Assembly: GCF_905220365.1 (NCBI RefSeq)
Contig: NC_061138.1
Coordinates: 3,425,814-3,489,813 of the forward strand
Reading direction: 5' to 3'
DNA length: 64,000 nt
DNA from: Vanessa cardui
Taxonomy: Eukaryota; Arthropoda; Insecta; Lepidoptera; Nymphalidae
Part shown: positions 24,798-37,543 of the stretch, in pieces
How the letters are laid out: each line of letters opens with the position of its first letter
How positions within the stretch are numbered: position 1 is the first letter of the stretch
The notes under the pieces: model-generated
Database searches by the model: none
What the model was told of the DNA's origin: nothing
What the model saw: only the letters and a program-made list of their open reading frames with translations
Translations under genes and position numbers: made by a program

Positions 24798-25879
24798 AGC
24801 ACAAGTCGTGTAAAGCTCGATAGACTAGGACCAACAATTTATATACGCAGAGGTGTGAAACAAGGAGATCCACTCTCACCTAAACTGTTCATTGCTGTCC
24901 TACAAAATATAATGAAGGGTTTCCAGTGGGAAAGAAAAGGAATAAATATAAACGGCAAGTTTCTCAGCAACTTAAGATTTGCCGACGATATAGTCCTTTT
25001 CTCGACGTCATCGAAACAACTGCAAGTAATGCTTAAAGATCTAAGTGACTCTAGCAATACCATTGGTCTACAACTCAACACATCTAAGACTAAAGTAGCT
25101 ACAAACAGTATAAAAACCCCCATAATAGTAAACCAAACACCAATCGAATATGTCGACAGCTACATATACTTAGGAAAGCTCATTTCATTTAAAAACACAC
25201 GGCATAAAGATGAACTGGACAGAAGAATTAATATGTCTTGGAAAAAGTTCTGGAGCCTGAAAGAAACATTGAAATCAAAACTTCCATTACATCTTAAGAA
25301 GAAAATCATGGACTCATGTATACTACCATGCCTGACATATGGAGCACAGACCTGGATCTACAATAAATACACAAAAACAAAAATACGTACATGCCAGCGC
25401 TCAATGGAGAGAAGCATCCTAGGCCTAAAGCTCAAGGATAAACAAAGAAGCAGTGCTATAAGACGCAAAACCAAAGTTATAAATGCGGTAACGCATGCAC
25501 TGCGGTTAAAGTGGAAATGGGCTGGTCACATGATACGAACGATGAAAGAACGATGGACGAAACTCGTCACAATATGGAAAGGTCCAACAGGCAAGAGAGC
25601 TAGAGGCAGACCTATAGACCGTTGGACTGATGACCTACGAAATGTAGCAGGAGACAACTGGATGGATACAGCAAGAGATAGAGTACACTGGAAACAGTTG
25701 GAGGAGGCCTATACCCGAGAGGGGCCATGACTTAATATTAAATTACTTTACTATTACTTTTTAAACTTTTTTTATATTAGGAATAGGTCAACTTTTTGTA
25801 TAATTATTTTGAATACTTACTTTAATATGTAGTAGGATTAAGTCAAGGAAATAAATAAAGGCTTATTATTATTTATTAT
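24753..25879 (+). mobile_element. 5'-truncated RTE-type LINE with perfect target-site duplication
   Basis: A non-LTR retrotransposon copy of 1,127 bp, flanked by a perfect 17-bp direct repeat TATGTAATATGGTTTTG (24736-24752 and 25880-25896). It contains the C-terminal part of an RTE-like reverse transcriptase, then an AT-rich 3' tail ending in a short ATT-type tandem (about 25862-25880), typical of RTE rather than poly-A LINEs. Upstream domains (endonuclease, RT fingers) are missing, as expected of 5' truncation during target-primed reverse transcription. The 5' junction carries an unusual inverted repeat, described separately. The open frame and perfect duplication point to a young insertion. 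Confidence 0.93.
24780..25730 (+). pseudogene. RTE-clade reverse transcriptase, C-terminal fragment
   Basis: An open frame without its own start. Coding sense begins about 24780 (KNIYAKSTSRVKLDRLG) and runs to TGA at 25728-25730. It shows RRGVKQGDPLSPKLF (RT motif 4), then LRFADDIVLF with the catalytic YADD-equivalent FADD at 24978-24989, the thumb (YVDSYIYLGKLIS), and the C-terminal region of RTE and lepidopteran endonuclease-reverse transcriptases: LTYGAQTW, LKWKWAGHMIR, GRPIDRWTDDLRNVAGDNW and WKQLEEAY. The reading frame is intact where present, but the protein lacks the endonuclease and first RT motifs, so it cannot mobilise itself. It lies in sense orientation within a Lar intron. Confidence 0.92.
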
Positions 25880-25896
25880 TATGTAATATGGTTTTG
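25880..25896. repeat. LINE target-site duplication, right copy
   Basis: Identical to 24736-24752. The SINE-B copy at about 25900 begins immediately after it. Confidence 0.92.
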
Positions 25897-25899
25897 GTA

Positions 25900-26140
25900 T
25901 TTTTTTGTTGTATAAGTAGGCGTACAGGCGAATTGGCAGCCTGATGGTAAGTGGTCACCACCCGTTGACATTAGAGTTGTAAGAAGTATTTAATATTCCG
26001 TACCTCGCCAATGCACCATCAACATTGATGTTTTATGTCTCTTGGGCCTGTTATGACCCGGCTTACTCACTCAAGTATTGCTGCTCGATGGTAGAATATA
26101 GGGTGAAAGGGTGGTATATACCCAAACAAAGCCCTATCTT
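25900..26140 (+). repeat. SINE-B copy
   Basis: CAGCCTGATGGTAAGTGGTC to AACAAAGCCCTATCTT. It begins right after the LINE right target duplication. Confidence 0.8.
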
Positions 26141-26759
26141 CGAGTTAAATAGTATGTAATGTATATTCATTACATTAAATATATTAACATATTAATGATT
26201 TCGTCATTCAAATGTTCCTTACATGTATAATAAAACAATGTCTCTTTCTCAAAATCGAATATAATAATAAAATATCCGTAGTAATATCTTTATTTTAGAA
26301 GGTGCAATGACGTTTTTTTTCATTGTCATTAAATTCCCCGTCATCTAAAGATATTATAATGTGGAAAGTTAAAATAATTATTACAGTAAATGATGGTTGT
26401 AGATCCGGCTCGTGACAAATATTTATTTGTAATATATTATTTGATTTGAAATTAATCCCAGTTCAATGGATACACAATATTCTATCCTCTTCTTTAGAAT
26501 GTTACATTACTGATGCCAGAAAGAGTTAAATCTATTTTAAAGAATTCGAATCGGTAACGCAATGTTTATTCCGTTTAATATTTACTGTATATTCTGGGAT
26601 TCATTTTATAATTGTTCGATAACTATTTTAAGCTTATTATCACATAAAGGATGTTTATTACTTGGATCATATTCAAACTAAAGACACCGTCGACTAGAAT
26701 ACATAATAGACGAAGATAAATAACACTTGTGCGAACATTGCCTAAACTATTCCAGTGCT

Positions 26760-26980
26760 GGATCCCGCATAAATCCCAATAACTGCATATTGAAGTCACG
26801 TACGGTGTATAATAGAGAGCCGTAGAAACGCCACGCCCCGCCCACCTGGCTTTAATCTGAATATAAATTATCCATAATTAAAGAGGACTCGGACACGGGG
26901 AGAATAAATGCGACCACTTGAAACAAAGCCTCGGATAGCGGTGCAAGTGTGAAACGAATTGTTATGAAACTTTAATACAT
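26760..26980. other. Candidate conserved noncoding block
   Basis: Repeat-free, GC-richer segment with ACGCCACGCCCCGCCCACCT followed by homeodomain-type cores in TTATCCATAATTAAAGAGG. Conservation itself cannot be seen from one sequence. Confidence 0.3.
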
Positions 26981-28430
26981 TTTACTATCTTGCGTTGCTG
27001 TGTTCTATATTTGAATGTGCAATGATGTTCGATTTTTTTTTTGTTTTGTTGTCTGTTAAATGTCTTCCATGGAGGTTTATTGAAATAGTTCAATACAATA
27101 CTTCATATTATTAGTGTTTGATTTGTCTTATCTTAAAATTTTAGACATAATTTTTTTTGTCTTTTAATGTGTCGCGCTAAAACTTAAGTTTTTTTCATTG
27201 CCTCCACTAATATTGGCTTTAGCCTTTTAAATAAACAACACTTATTTATTAAAAATATGTAACTGTTACGTCAATTATGTTGAAAGTAATATAATTCCCG
27301 CTTTTTTCTCTAGCCTTGTACCGAGAATAACTGACTAGGCCCTTGTAACGCGAGCTCAAACGGCACCATATTTTTTCGAGAAGCTTTCGAGGGTAATGGT
27401 ACTAAATTCATTCTTATGAGTCTCCCTGGGTGACTATAAGATAGTGTTACATTGTAACTAAAAAGTCAGTCTCTAATTTGACCGTTTCGTGCAAAGTATA
27501 AAATCGTTCTCTCATTAGTTTTTGATGAAGTAAAATTTTTTAATATGATTTCCGTATTTTAATAAGACCGTTGATATTTTTAGATCGAGTTGTATGTTTT
27601 GTAACTTATTTTCATTGAAATTTGCTACGGCTTGAGTTAACTGTTTTGTTATGAAACTTTGTTTTCATTACAATATACTTTTTTAATGTCATTTTGATAA
27701 TACCAAAAGTCTAAATAAAACGAAATTTATGTATACTACGCAAGAACTGTTTTCCGTGTTAAGGAGAAAATTTGCAGTTTATTTGACCAAGTTACTTGAT
27801 GTAATGGGTTTTAAGGTAATCATACGATCATACCCGAAGTCGAGATGAATTATAAACATAATTTATTTGACCTTTTTTTTGCAGTAGAATGGCCTTCGAT
27901 TATGTTCCAAGAACCAATTTATCAATTGGTCTATCATTAGTTCAAATAACTCTAAACATATATTCAAATGTATTTTGAGATACATGAACGAATATTAGAT
28001 AGCCTGTATAGGTATTTATGTAAGTGTAATGCCAAAAACGCAGCTGGCGTGTCCACTCTGAATATTAAGGCTGTTCCATTTAAAAATGTAACTATCTCCG
28101 CAGTAGATAACTCATGGAAATGAATTACATGATTATTGAGTTGCATGCAATTTTTATTTGGCGTTTTTATGCCGATTGCTAAATGTAATGTATTATTTAA
28201 AACGTTAAAGAAATCAGCGATTGATTATATAAGGCAGTGCGAATAATTATGCTCTGCTCAGAGGACGAATCAAAACCCCCAATCGTTTTTGTTACTGTAG
28301 TCCAATTGTTTTTCACGAGAAGATTTGGTCGAGACATTTCGCAAGGTAATTGATGAATTCTTAATCCGAAATTAAAGACGTCGTTGTGATTATTATATCC
28401 TTTGGAATCGCAAAATACGATTTATCTATT

Positions 28431-28640
28431 ACTAGTAGTCGCCCGCGGCTTCGCTAACGTTTAAGTGTGTTGGTCGTCATGTGTTAGAAAAAAAAAGAAG
28501 CATATGTCCTTTCTTACAGTTCAATTTTGCTGCATATCAAATTTCATCAAATTCGGTTCATCGGTTTGCTCGTCAAAGAGTGACAGACAGACAGACTAAC
28601 AGAGTTACTCTCACGTTTATAATATTAATAATATAGATTA
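28431..28640 (-). mobile_element. Non-autonomous Helitron-like element, complete
   Basis: Minus strand, opening ACTAGTAGTCGCCCGCGGCT (CTAG end), then AAATTTCATCAAATTCGGTT, GACAGACAGACAGACTAACA and TTTATAATATTAATAATATA at the other end. Confidence 0.7.
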
Positions 28641-29349
28641 TAAATCTTTTTTAAACGCTTTAAAAAAATACAGGAATAAATACTCGAACGAATATTTGTT
28701 TTCACAAAAACGGATTGTAAATATTTTGACTCTTAGATCCGCAGCGCGTTGCGAACGATTTCCATATAAAAGATCGAGTCAACAGCGCCGTAGTCCGTTA
28801 CACTCCCGAGTCTTTTGTACGGAACAAAGTGTACATACGTGAAAGTTATCGATCCCGCGCCGAGCAAACTTTTAAAGTTGCATCTCTCAACATATTTTTC
28901 GAACAAATACCCGATGCGAAACGTCGAACAGTATTGAAACTGTCGTATTTTCATACGAAACTTTAATACGCGAATAGTATAAATATATACGATATCTATT
29001 TAGTGACTCGAGAAACATATCCATCACTCGATTTTCTATCTATCTGTTTTGAATTTACATTCGCCACAAATCCATCGCAGTTCATGGAATCTTCTCGCGC
29101 GGTTTTACATCGTCGAGAGTGTGTATAGCTCGTGCGGTTTTACTCCATTTCCTATGTAATTTATAATATGGCCCGACCGGTGGCTTACCCATTGACCTAT
29201 ACTTTTATTTTAGTCTCACGACTACGACTACGACTGGTGTTTTTTTCACATTTCATCGTCAATATCTTATTCCAACTGAAGATTATTCATTTATTCCTGT
29301 TTGTCTTTTACGTGATAGATGATTGATGATTTAACATGATGATTACATT

Positions 29350-29435
29350 CAAAGCACATGGCAAGGGCTTGGGTTTGAACCCGCATTCATCGGTTAAGAT
29401 GTACGCGTTCTAACCACTAGGCTACCTCGGCTCAC
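29350..29435 (-). repeat. SINE-A head only (3' truncated)
   Basis: Reverse complement of the tRNA-like head: TGGGTTTGAACCC (B-box), CGGTTAAGATGTACGCG and TAACCACTAGGCTACCTCGG. The body and tail are absent. It is not a functional tRNA gene: there is no acceptor-stem pairing and it matches the SINE heads. Confidence 0.75.
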
Positions 29436-30504
29436 ATGTGTATGTTAATCAGGAACTATAATGTTTCAATAATGATACGTTATCGTATCGAATTTCTTTA
29501 TTTATTTTTACTCCTGTAAATCGCTTATTGACAGAAAATTGAAAATTTAATTTTATGATAAAATATTTGCCATCTTAGGTTTTATTTTTATGTGACGAAG
29601 GCGCAGCTTAGTGTGTTTCCTTGAAGCATGAAAATGGAAACTATAATTAGTACTACGCTATAATTCATATTCTAGTTAATTAATACCTTCTCTATGTTTT
29701 ACTCTATATTCTTATAATTTATATAACCTACGTAGTTTAATATTTAATATATTAAAATATCTACTATTACTATTACGAGGCAAAATTTGTTTATCTGTAT
29801 GTTTTAGTATAGAAATAAGTTCAAGTTGGAAAGATACATTAGTCTAAAGTTACTTAAGATTAAAATTATATCATTTTCTCTTTTTTATAAATAAGTTATA
29901 CCCGTGCAAGTTAAAAAGTGATGTCATTTTCGTTTGCCTCAAACGGAGTGTGAATCAGTTTGATCTCTTCGTAATCGTGTCGTGTGCACCCGTATTTACT
30001 CACAAATCTGATCGTTATTATATCTCCAGCGCAGATGACAATTGCTTACCATCTGACTTATTAAGATGTGGATACGTGAATTCATAGTCTATAACAACAT
30101 CACCATCATGACATCTGGGGAAGCGCAGTACAAAACATGTTTGCTCAGTTTTCACGAACTGCACTATACGCACACACATGCTCAAGTGCGCTCGCGGTTG
30201 CTCGAGTAAACGCGAGATTATTATTATTAGACGCTATGCTTTGATTTAATCCCGCCACCAAAGCTTTAAATAACGCTTACGAGTATTAGGCGTTACATTA
30301 GTTAAACTATATGTGTCGCCTGCTCTGATGCTTCTGAACGCTATGCGTACTGTCAATGATTATTATTTTTAAATTGACAATATGTCGAAACAAGTATGAT
30401 GCTCGTAGCACAAGATTCAAGTTAGTATGGTATTATGGTAAACACTGATTGAATGTCAGAGAACGCCTAGATGACTTTACATCGCCTTTTCAAATATACA
30501 TTTG

Positions 30505-30665
30505 TCGCTACATATTATAAAATTAAGTCCCGCAGCTGTCTGTTTGTATGTTTGCAAAAACTCCAAAACTACCGAACGGATTTTCATGCGGTTTTCACTA
30601 ATAGACAGAGAGATTCATAAGGAAGGTTCAGTATATAATTGTTTCATTGGTTTTGTGTAAAGAAG
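30505..30665 (+). repeat. Helitron-like fragment, second type
   Basis: TATTATAAAATTAAGTCCCG, AACTACCGAACGGATTTTCA and GAGAGATTCATAAGGAAGG resemble the 5' portion of lepidopteran TC...CTAG elements. Confidence 0.45.
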
Positions 30666-31284
30666 TTGAAATAAAAGGGCAATAGTTAAACATGTCGGAA
30701 AAATACAAACAAAAGGTAAAAATATTTTAAAAAATGTAGTACAAAAGCAGTGGTGACAAAATATTCTAGATAAAAATATCACTATTCGATCACCGAATTA
30801 TTACGAACCGCAGCAGACAATGACTCAAATAAAACTATTTCCAGCAAAAAGTCGAGACTATCGCGCCATAATAGTAACTTAAAAAAAGCGTACGCATTAT
30901 TTTTTCAGTATTTTCAAACCGTTCAAATAATATTTTTCCGCATTTTATTAGGTAATGTACGCAAAACAAAGAATATTCAAAATATTCACACTCGTACGTC
31001 GCAAAGTACGACACGTAGCTACAATAAAGCCGGTTTACATGTATATAAAATATGACCGCAACAAAATTGCTTTTCGATTGCATGCGGAACATCATCTCTT
31101 AAATTGAATATATAAAATGTGAATTGAATAAATGTACCACTTGTATTTGAATATAAAATGAAAATATATTTAGTGTAAATAAGAGATTTTATGAGGTGCA
31201 CATTATTGTAGTTATTTATTCATATAACATGGAGATCGGTCATTGTCGCGGACTTGTTACTAGTACGACCACTATGCGTGATCA

Positions 31285-31292
31285 TGACGTCA
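31285..31292. promoter_or_regulatory. Perfect CRE palindrome TGACGTCA
   Basis: Consensus CREB/ATF-type site. Function is unknown at this position. Confidence 0.3.
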
Positions 31293-31588
31293 TATTCAGT
31301 GTAAACGGCGTTTTTTGAGAGGTTTTGCTTTTGCTTCCGATTTGTCTTGGGCAACAACTACTAAATAAAGTATGACATATTTATTTCAACATGTGAATAG
31401 CTGGTACAGAACTGATAGTATTAAAAATACCAAGATTAAACTCGCTTAAATCGAAATGTATTCCTGAGCAGCTACTTAATAATTCCTTGTTATCGTAAGG
31501 AAACTACGATTTGATTATAATATTCAAAGAGTCATTTAATAACTAACTATCAAGTTGGTTAGTTTCCATTATTATTATATTCATAAAA

Positions 31589-31750
31589 CTAGCGACCCGC
31601 CCCGGCTTTACACGGGTTGTAACTTATAACATTCAAGAATAATGTAGCTCTCCACGAGTGATTTTTTTTTGTATATTCCTCTAGTATAGATGGTCACTAA
31701 AATAGAGTTTCATTTTATATTACAGTATTCATACCGATGTATAATATCTT
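31589..31750 (-). repeat. Helitron-like fragment, CTAG-end type E
   Basis: Opens CTAGCGACCCGCCCCGGCTT, the reverse complement of the terminus seen at 39880-39900. Confidence 0.5.
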
Positions 31751-34481
31751 AGCTTTACCTACATTTAAATATATTACGAAAACCTAACAATACCTCGTCT
31801 TATTGCCTCCACTGGTGACAGGAAGTCTGGTTCATTTTTCGCCCAGAGACTCGGGATTGCGATTCCAAGGGGAAATTCTACTAGGATTCTCACCACAATA
31901 GTATCCAGTTTCTCAATGTAATTATATGTAATGTTATACATGATACATTTGAAACTCGCTAAAACCTGACTAAATATATGTATGTGATTTAAGTCATTTT
32001 GGTTCGGTAAAGTAAATTATTATTTTTATTTATATTATATACCGTATCTCGTTTATATAAATCACAAATTAGAATGCCTTTATACAGTATGACACAATTA
32101 GTTGTATCTGAATTATTATTTGAGGCATAATACCTCTCCGGCCTATTTCCATTGATATCGTCTAATAAATCATAAACAACAATGACCTTTATGCGAACGT
32201 ATTAACAACTATATTGATTGAACGCTTCGTTACAAGTGTTACGCATAGCGTCGTCCTGTATACATTCGCTGATTCGAAGTAATTAATTCACAAACGGATT
32301 TCACATTAGGCAATGGAGTATTTAACTTGGAACACGCTTTCGTATTAACCAACATCATGTTTGTATCATTAATTTTATGCAATCGCCTTTACTAGCGGTG
32401 GAATACAAAAATGCTACTTAGTTGTACTTATGTTGTAATTGTGTGTTTGTTGTGTAATCTTCTTTATTGCAAATCAATGCCATCGCACAATCGAAGTTAT
32501 TGCAGATATAAAGGACATAACGAAATATCCCCAGGATGAAGGCGCCATGCCAACGCTTGAGATTTGGCAACTTGTGACGATTGCCTCTACCAAAGCTTTA
32601 ATATTACATAGATGACGTTTCTTTGTTTTTAGAAATCGAGAACCTCTATGAACATTTTCCTTACAATTTCAGCGTTTGAAATACTTATTTATAATTTGGT
32701 AAATAACTAAGAATTTATTGTAATAATTACATGATTTTAGATGAGTCTCGTTGTTATGAAGAAAATAAATGTTTTAACACTTTGATTGAAATTTAATTAA
32801 CCTTTGATCCAATTATGCGTCTGTAATTGATTAACCCGTCTTCACGACCGCAAACCACGTGACCTTGGATGAAACTAAAATTAGTTAAATGCATATATTT
32901 TAAAATATTAATTATTTATAAAGAATAATTAAATTATTAATAACACAATTTCATCAGGAAATTGAATAACACCAGTAAAACGGATTTGCGTTAATTAATC
33001 TCATAAAACGATGACACAGAATAACAGCCTGTAACGTTTTTTTGCGATTTTATTCTTTTTGTTTAACAAATAATTAAAACACGGGTAGCTTTGTGCAATG
33101 CTGTCAGATTTTATATTCAAATAAAAAAACTAAAATGCGGCGATGGACCTGTCGATTTAAACAAGCCGATTTCGAACAAAGTGGTCGCTCGTTCAAGTCT
33201 GAGTAAGTTAAACTGAGTTCCTCGCGAGCTGTGTTTATATTAACTGGTTTAATGGATACCTAGGAAAAATAATTGTGTCAAAGAAATTCATGGTAGATTC
33301 TCAAATGTACTCATATGCTGTAGCCATTGGGAGAGCAGCTTGCTAGAGTAAGCTCAAAATCCTCCCCCTTAACAGCAAAATAGCTAGGAGAGAGTCGCAC
33401 GTCGTATCCAGTCTTGTCGGATTAACGTAACATCGGATTATGAGAGTAAGGAAATAGAGAGCACAACCTTTGTTTGCATAAACACGCCTGCACTAAAATA
33501 TATCCCGAGGAATTGTTTTAATCGAGAGAGAACCGTCGTCGAAATTCGGTCAGAATTTCTATTCGGTAGTGAGATATTTGTAATAATAATTTCACTTCAC
33601 TTATCAAATAATTCATCAATACAATTTGTATTGTTTGCTTATTTAAGTTTTCACTTCCTTTTTGTCTTTTAATTTAAAGTATTTTTGTTCGTGGTGACCT
33701 TATGTTGGCATATTGCGTTACTAAAAATATTTTTATTTTTGAACTCCGGTTAGATTTAAATCTCCGAACTCTATAAGAAGTATAAGTTTTGATCCTTCAT
33801 TTACAAAAGATTAATTTTCAATACTTACTATAAGCATGTTGCTAAATACTAACTTCTTTAAAAGCAAATACTTATATTAATACTGCAGGGAAAGGAAATT
33901 TACTACATAAACAAATTTCCATGAACTCTCGATTGAATTCTCTAAAAACCGACAACAGAAAGGCCCGCATCACTTACTTGAAAATTATTAAAAGAAATAG
34001 GTAGTCTCTCGGTAGTCTTATAGAATTTTCCGTAAAAGCGAAACGTGAGATTGAAGTCAACCAATCCAATCCAATTTTCGTTAATGGGTTAAAAAAAAAA
34101 CAAGGCGTGAACGTCGTTCACCCTTTGACGGGCACGGTTATTGGAGACACCTTCCTCAGGATGTTAAAGAGATTTTCAGGCGACACTGTTATGTTGACTA
34201 TATACTTTTATTATATATCTGTTTTATGTGCTGCTTTTATTTCGAACATATCCGCCATTGTTAAGAATGTCAAGAAAATACTCGTCGTTAATGATGCCCT
34301 TTGGACTGGGTCACTAACCTAACCTAGAGTATAGTTTAGGTGATACCTATTCACGATTTGTTTAACCTAGAATGTCTGTAGGCTATTCCAATCATAAAAC
34401 GATCATAGACAAATACATGACTTTGACAATAATTTGATATGTTACCTTTTGTCGACATCTTGAATAATCTATGGTATTTAT

Positions 34482-34775
34482 TAAGTAAAAGTAACAGCCT
34501 GTAAATTAGGTTATTTAGGCTCATCCATTAAGGAGAATTTTTGTAACATATTCCAACACACTGTTTCAATGCGGGTTGGTAAAATGCACATGTGGCAGAA
34601 TGTCTATGAAATTAGACACGTGCAGGTTTTCTCACGATGTTTTCCTTCACCGCCGAGCACGAGATGAATTATAAACACAAATTAAGCACATATATATAGT
34701 GGTGTTTGCCCGGGTCTGAACCCGAAATCATCGATTAAGATGCACGCGTTCTAACTACTGGGCCATCTCAACTCT
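34482..34775 (-). repeat. SINE-A copy
   Basis: Minus-strand copy from the tail (GTAACAGCCTGTAAATTAGG) to the head (TGGGCCATCTCAAC), including CTCACGATGTTTTCCTTCAC. Faces the + copy at 35.6 kb. Confidence 0.88.
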
Positions 34776-35594
34776 CTTTATTAAGTATTTATGTGGAATT
34801 ATATTGTATTATAAATAAACAAATAAACAATTATTTAATTAAGAGCTGTTTACAGTGTTTAAAATAAAAGAGCTATTAACAGATCGCATGGAATGTATGT
34901 ATCCGTTGGCTCTTTATCTAAGCATCTGGGATTGGAAAGTTATATACTTTTATTTATTGTCGTGTTCGGAGTTCAGATACAATCGTTGGAAATAATATAT
35001 GACATTCATAAGTCTTATTTCTCTTCGCTAATTTCCAATAAGAATAATTAATTATTTATAAATAGTCTAACAGTAATAATTAGCTAGTTCCTGTCATAGC
35101 ACATATACATAAAGCAATATATTAGTAATTTCACTTGTATTTGCTTACGCGTAATTAATGATGTTAATAAAATCCACAACAACAAAACAACAGCAACAAG
35201 ACAACGAAACAGCCTGTAAAAAAATCCACACTGAAAAATATTCATATATTTCCCTTGCTCCACTTTTAAATTTAAAAAAAAAATAGTAGTATTGCTTGAA
35301 GATTCTACATCGTTATTAATGAAACACGTTCGTTGCCTTGTAATTTGTAAAGCAACTTATATAATATTCATAGAGGTAAGTATGCATTGGCATCTTTAAT
35401 CGATTATAAATCGACGATTTACATACCATTCGATCAGGTTGACATTGCTTTTGCAATTTTTACAATTTTGTATCGTCAACTTGAATCGTTCGAATGCTCT
35501 AAAGTACATTTCAAATAATCGTATCCTTAATGGTTTTCTACTTCGCAAAAATGTAATTGAATTTAGAGTGTGTGTTAGGCTTCATTAAATCGGT

Positions 35595-35870
35595 CTGAGC
35601 TGAGATTGTTCAGTGGCTAGAACGCGTGCAACTTAACTGATGATTGCGAGTTCAAAACCAGGCAAGCACCACTAAATATTCATATGCTTAATTTGTGTTC
35701 ATATTTCATCTCATGCTTGGCATTAAAGGAATACGTCGTGAGTAAACCTGCATGTGACTAATTTCAACCACAACAGTGTGGCGGAATATGTTCCAAAACC
35801 TTCTCCTCTAAAAGGGAGAGGAGGCTTTTTAGCACAGCAGTGGGAACTTTACAAAATGTTGTTGTTGTTA
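35595..35870 (+). repeat. SINE-A copy
   Basis: TGAGCTGAGATTGTTCAGTG head, GTGAGTAAACCTGCATGTG body, and a tail GCACAGCAGTGGGAACTTTA followed by (GTT)n. Confidence 0.87.
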
Positions 35871-36381
35871 AATTGGTCTGAAACGTTCAAAATACAATCT
35901 CTTCGAGACATTATATAAGTATACTAGTATCTGCTCACAGTTATTCCCGCGTTTTGAGGAGGTAGGACTCAATAGTAGGTAGGTATCCTTTTCTGTACCT
36001 TTGATAATATGTCGTAATAATTTTAATGGTAAATACTATCGTTTACATGTAGTCCCTTTTAGGCGGGCGATTCAACAACACCTACTGCCGTGTATGCTCA
36101 TTGAAACTGCAAGAAACACAAAGTATTTCTCAGTTTTACACCGCAATATATCATGTAAGCCATTGGGCTTACTCGCCATTTCATCTGGAACGTAACAAAA
36201 TAAAGTAAAGCTGTTTGATGGCAGGACAACCGATAAGGCTTTAAGATCGCATCGGATTGTGAACTTTTCTCTAGAACTGCTCGAGATCTTTGATTCTGAG
36301 ATAAGCGCAATCTCACATATAGAAGCGATGGTCCTCAATTTGTAGTATAAAAGATAAATATTATAAAGTTTTACACAAAAT

Positions 36382-36692
36382 GAACCGAGATGGCCCCGTG
36401 GTTAGAACGCGTGCATCTTAACCGATGAATGCGGGTTCAAACCCAGGCAAGCACCACTGAATATGTGCTTAATTTGTGTTAATAATTCATCTCGTGCTCG
36501 GTGGTGAAAGAAAACATCGTGAGGAAACCTGCATGTGTCTAATTTCATAGACATTCTGCCACATGTGTATACCACCAACATGCATTGGAACAGCGTGGTG
36601 GAAAAAAATCCGAACATTCTCCTCAAAAAGTGAGAAGAGGCCTTAGCCCTTAGCATTGGAAAATTTACAGGCTGATGATAATTGATGATGAT
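36382..36692 (+). repeat. SINE-A copy with GATGAT tail
   Basis: Well-conserved head (ACCGAGATGGCCCCGTGG; B-box GGTTCAAACCC) and body. The tail is GGCTGATGATAATTGATGATG, an RTE-like GATGAT end rather than CTTTA units. Confidence 0.9.
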
Positions 36693-37242
36693 ACAAAACA
36701 TGCATAAATCTATTGATTAAAAGGTATGTTTTTTTTTAAGAGTGACCTATATTTCATCAGAACATTCTGTCATAATGTATGTCTGAGTAATGTCGTTCGT
36801 ACAAAATCATAAATCTCTCGTAACAAATCCGCTTTGGTTTCAACAAGACTATCCTATTAGGCTCTCGGTGACTTCAGTGTAATGTTTATTTATTCATAAA
36901 TCCTCCTAACTCAGACTAATCGTGTGACTTGGGTGCGTATATCCATAGTGAAAAATTTCAATGTGTCAAGACTTAAATATTAAAAATCGCCTGTTTCAGC
37001 CGTCGTCTACGTTATATATATAACTAATAATATATATATAATGAGGAGTTAAGCATCAGGTCGTTATCCGACATGATGATAGTCATAATATAAGTCTAGT
37101 CGTTCACGTTCGTACTAATATATGTATTTTTCTCGATATTTGGTCAAATATCTTTTTTTCGCTGTCATGTGTTCTACGTCACGTCACGTCGCCAGTATGT
37201 ATAATAAAAAAAATCCTAATTAAACTTTTTGATGCTTCGATA

Positions 37243-37543
37243 CATACATGAAGTTCATCTATATCTATACATGTTATAAAATTGGAGTGTCTGTTTGTAA
37301 TATTAAAATAACCCTTTTTTACTCAATGTATGTATATGTATATACGCTACATATATCAAAATAACATTTTTTACAATTTTTGTCTGTCTGTCTGACTGTT
37401 TGTTCCGGCTAATCTCTCGAACGGCTGGACCGATTTTTACGGGACTTTCATTTGCAGATAACTGATATAACAAGGAGTAACTTAGGATACAATAAAAATT
37501 TTTTGTTCAATTCAAACGCGTACAAAGTCGCGGGCACAGCTAG
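37243..37543 (+). mobile_element. Helitron-like element ending GCACAGCTAG
   Basis: TGTTATAAAATTGGAGTGTC, CTGTCTGTCTGACTGTTTGT and GAACGGCTGGACCGATTTT, ending AAGTCGCGGGCACAGCTAG at 37543 followed by T. A recurring lepidopteran arrangement. Confidence 0.65.

Noticed and set aside
24839..25123. 94-codon minus frame
   Set aside because: Antisense shadow of the reverse transcriptase coding region.
27840..27900. Splice-acceptor-like TTTTTTTTGCAG as a microexon before Ig2
   Set aside because: Downstream sequence gives no in-frame Lar-like peptide or donor, and 18763 joins 61303 cleanly. A short SINE-A-like scrap (CGAGATGAATTATAAACATA) lies here instead.
29361..29434. Genuine tRNA gene
   Set aside because: Sequence matches the heads of the SINE-A copies and lacks paired acceptor-stem ends.
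34107..34322. 71-codon frame with a hydrophobic segment
   Set aside because: GTG start, no family resemblance, no supporting context.
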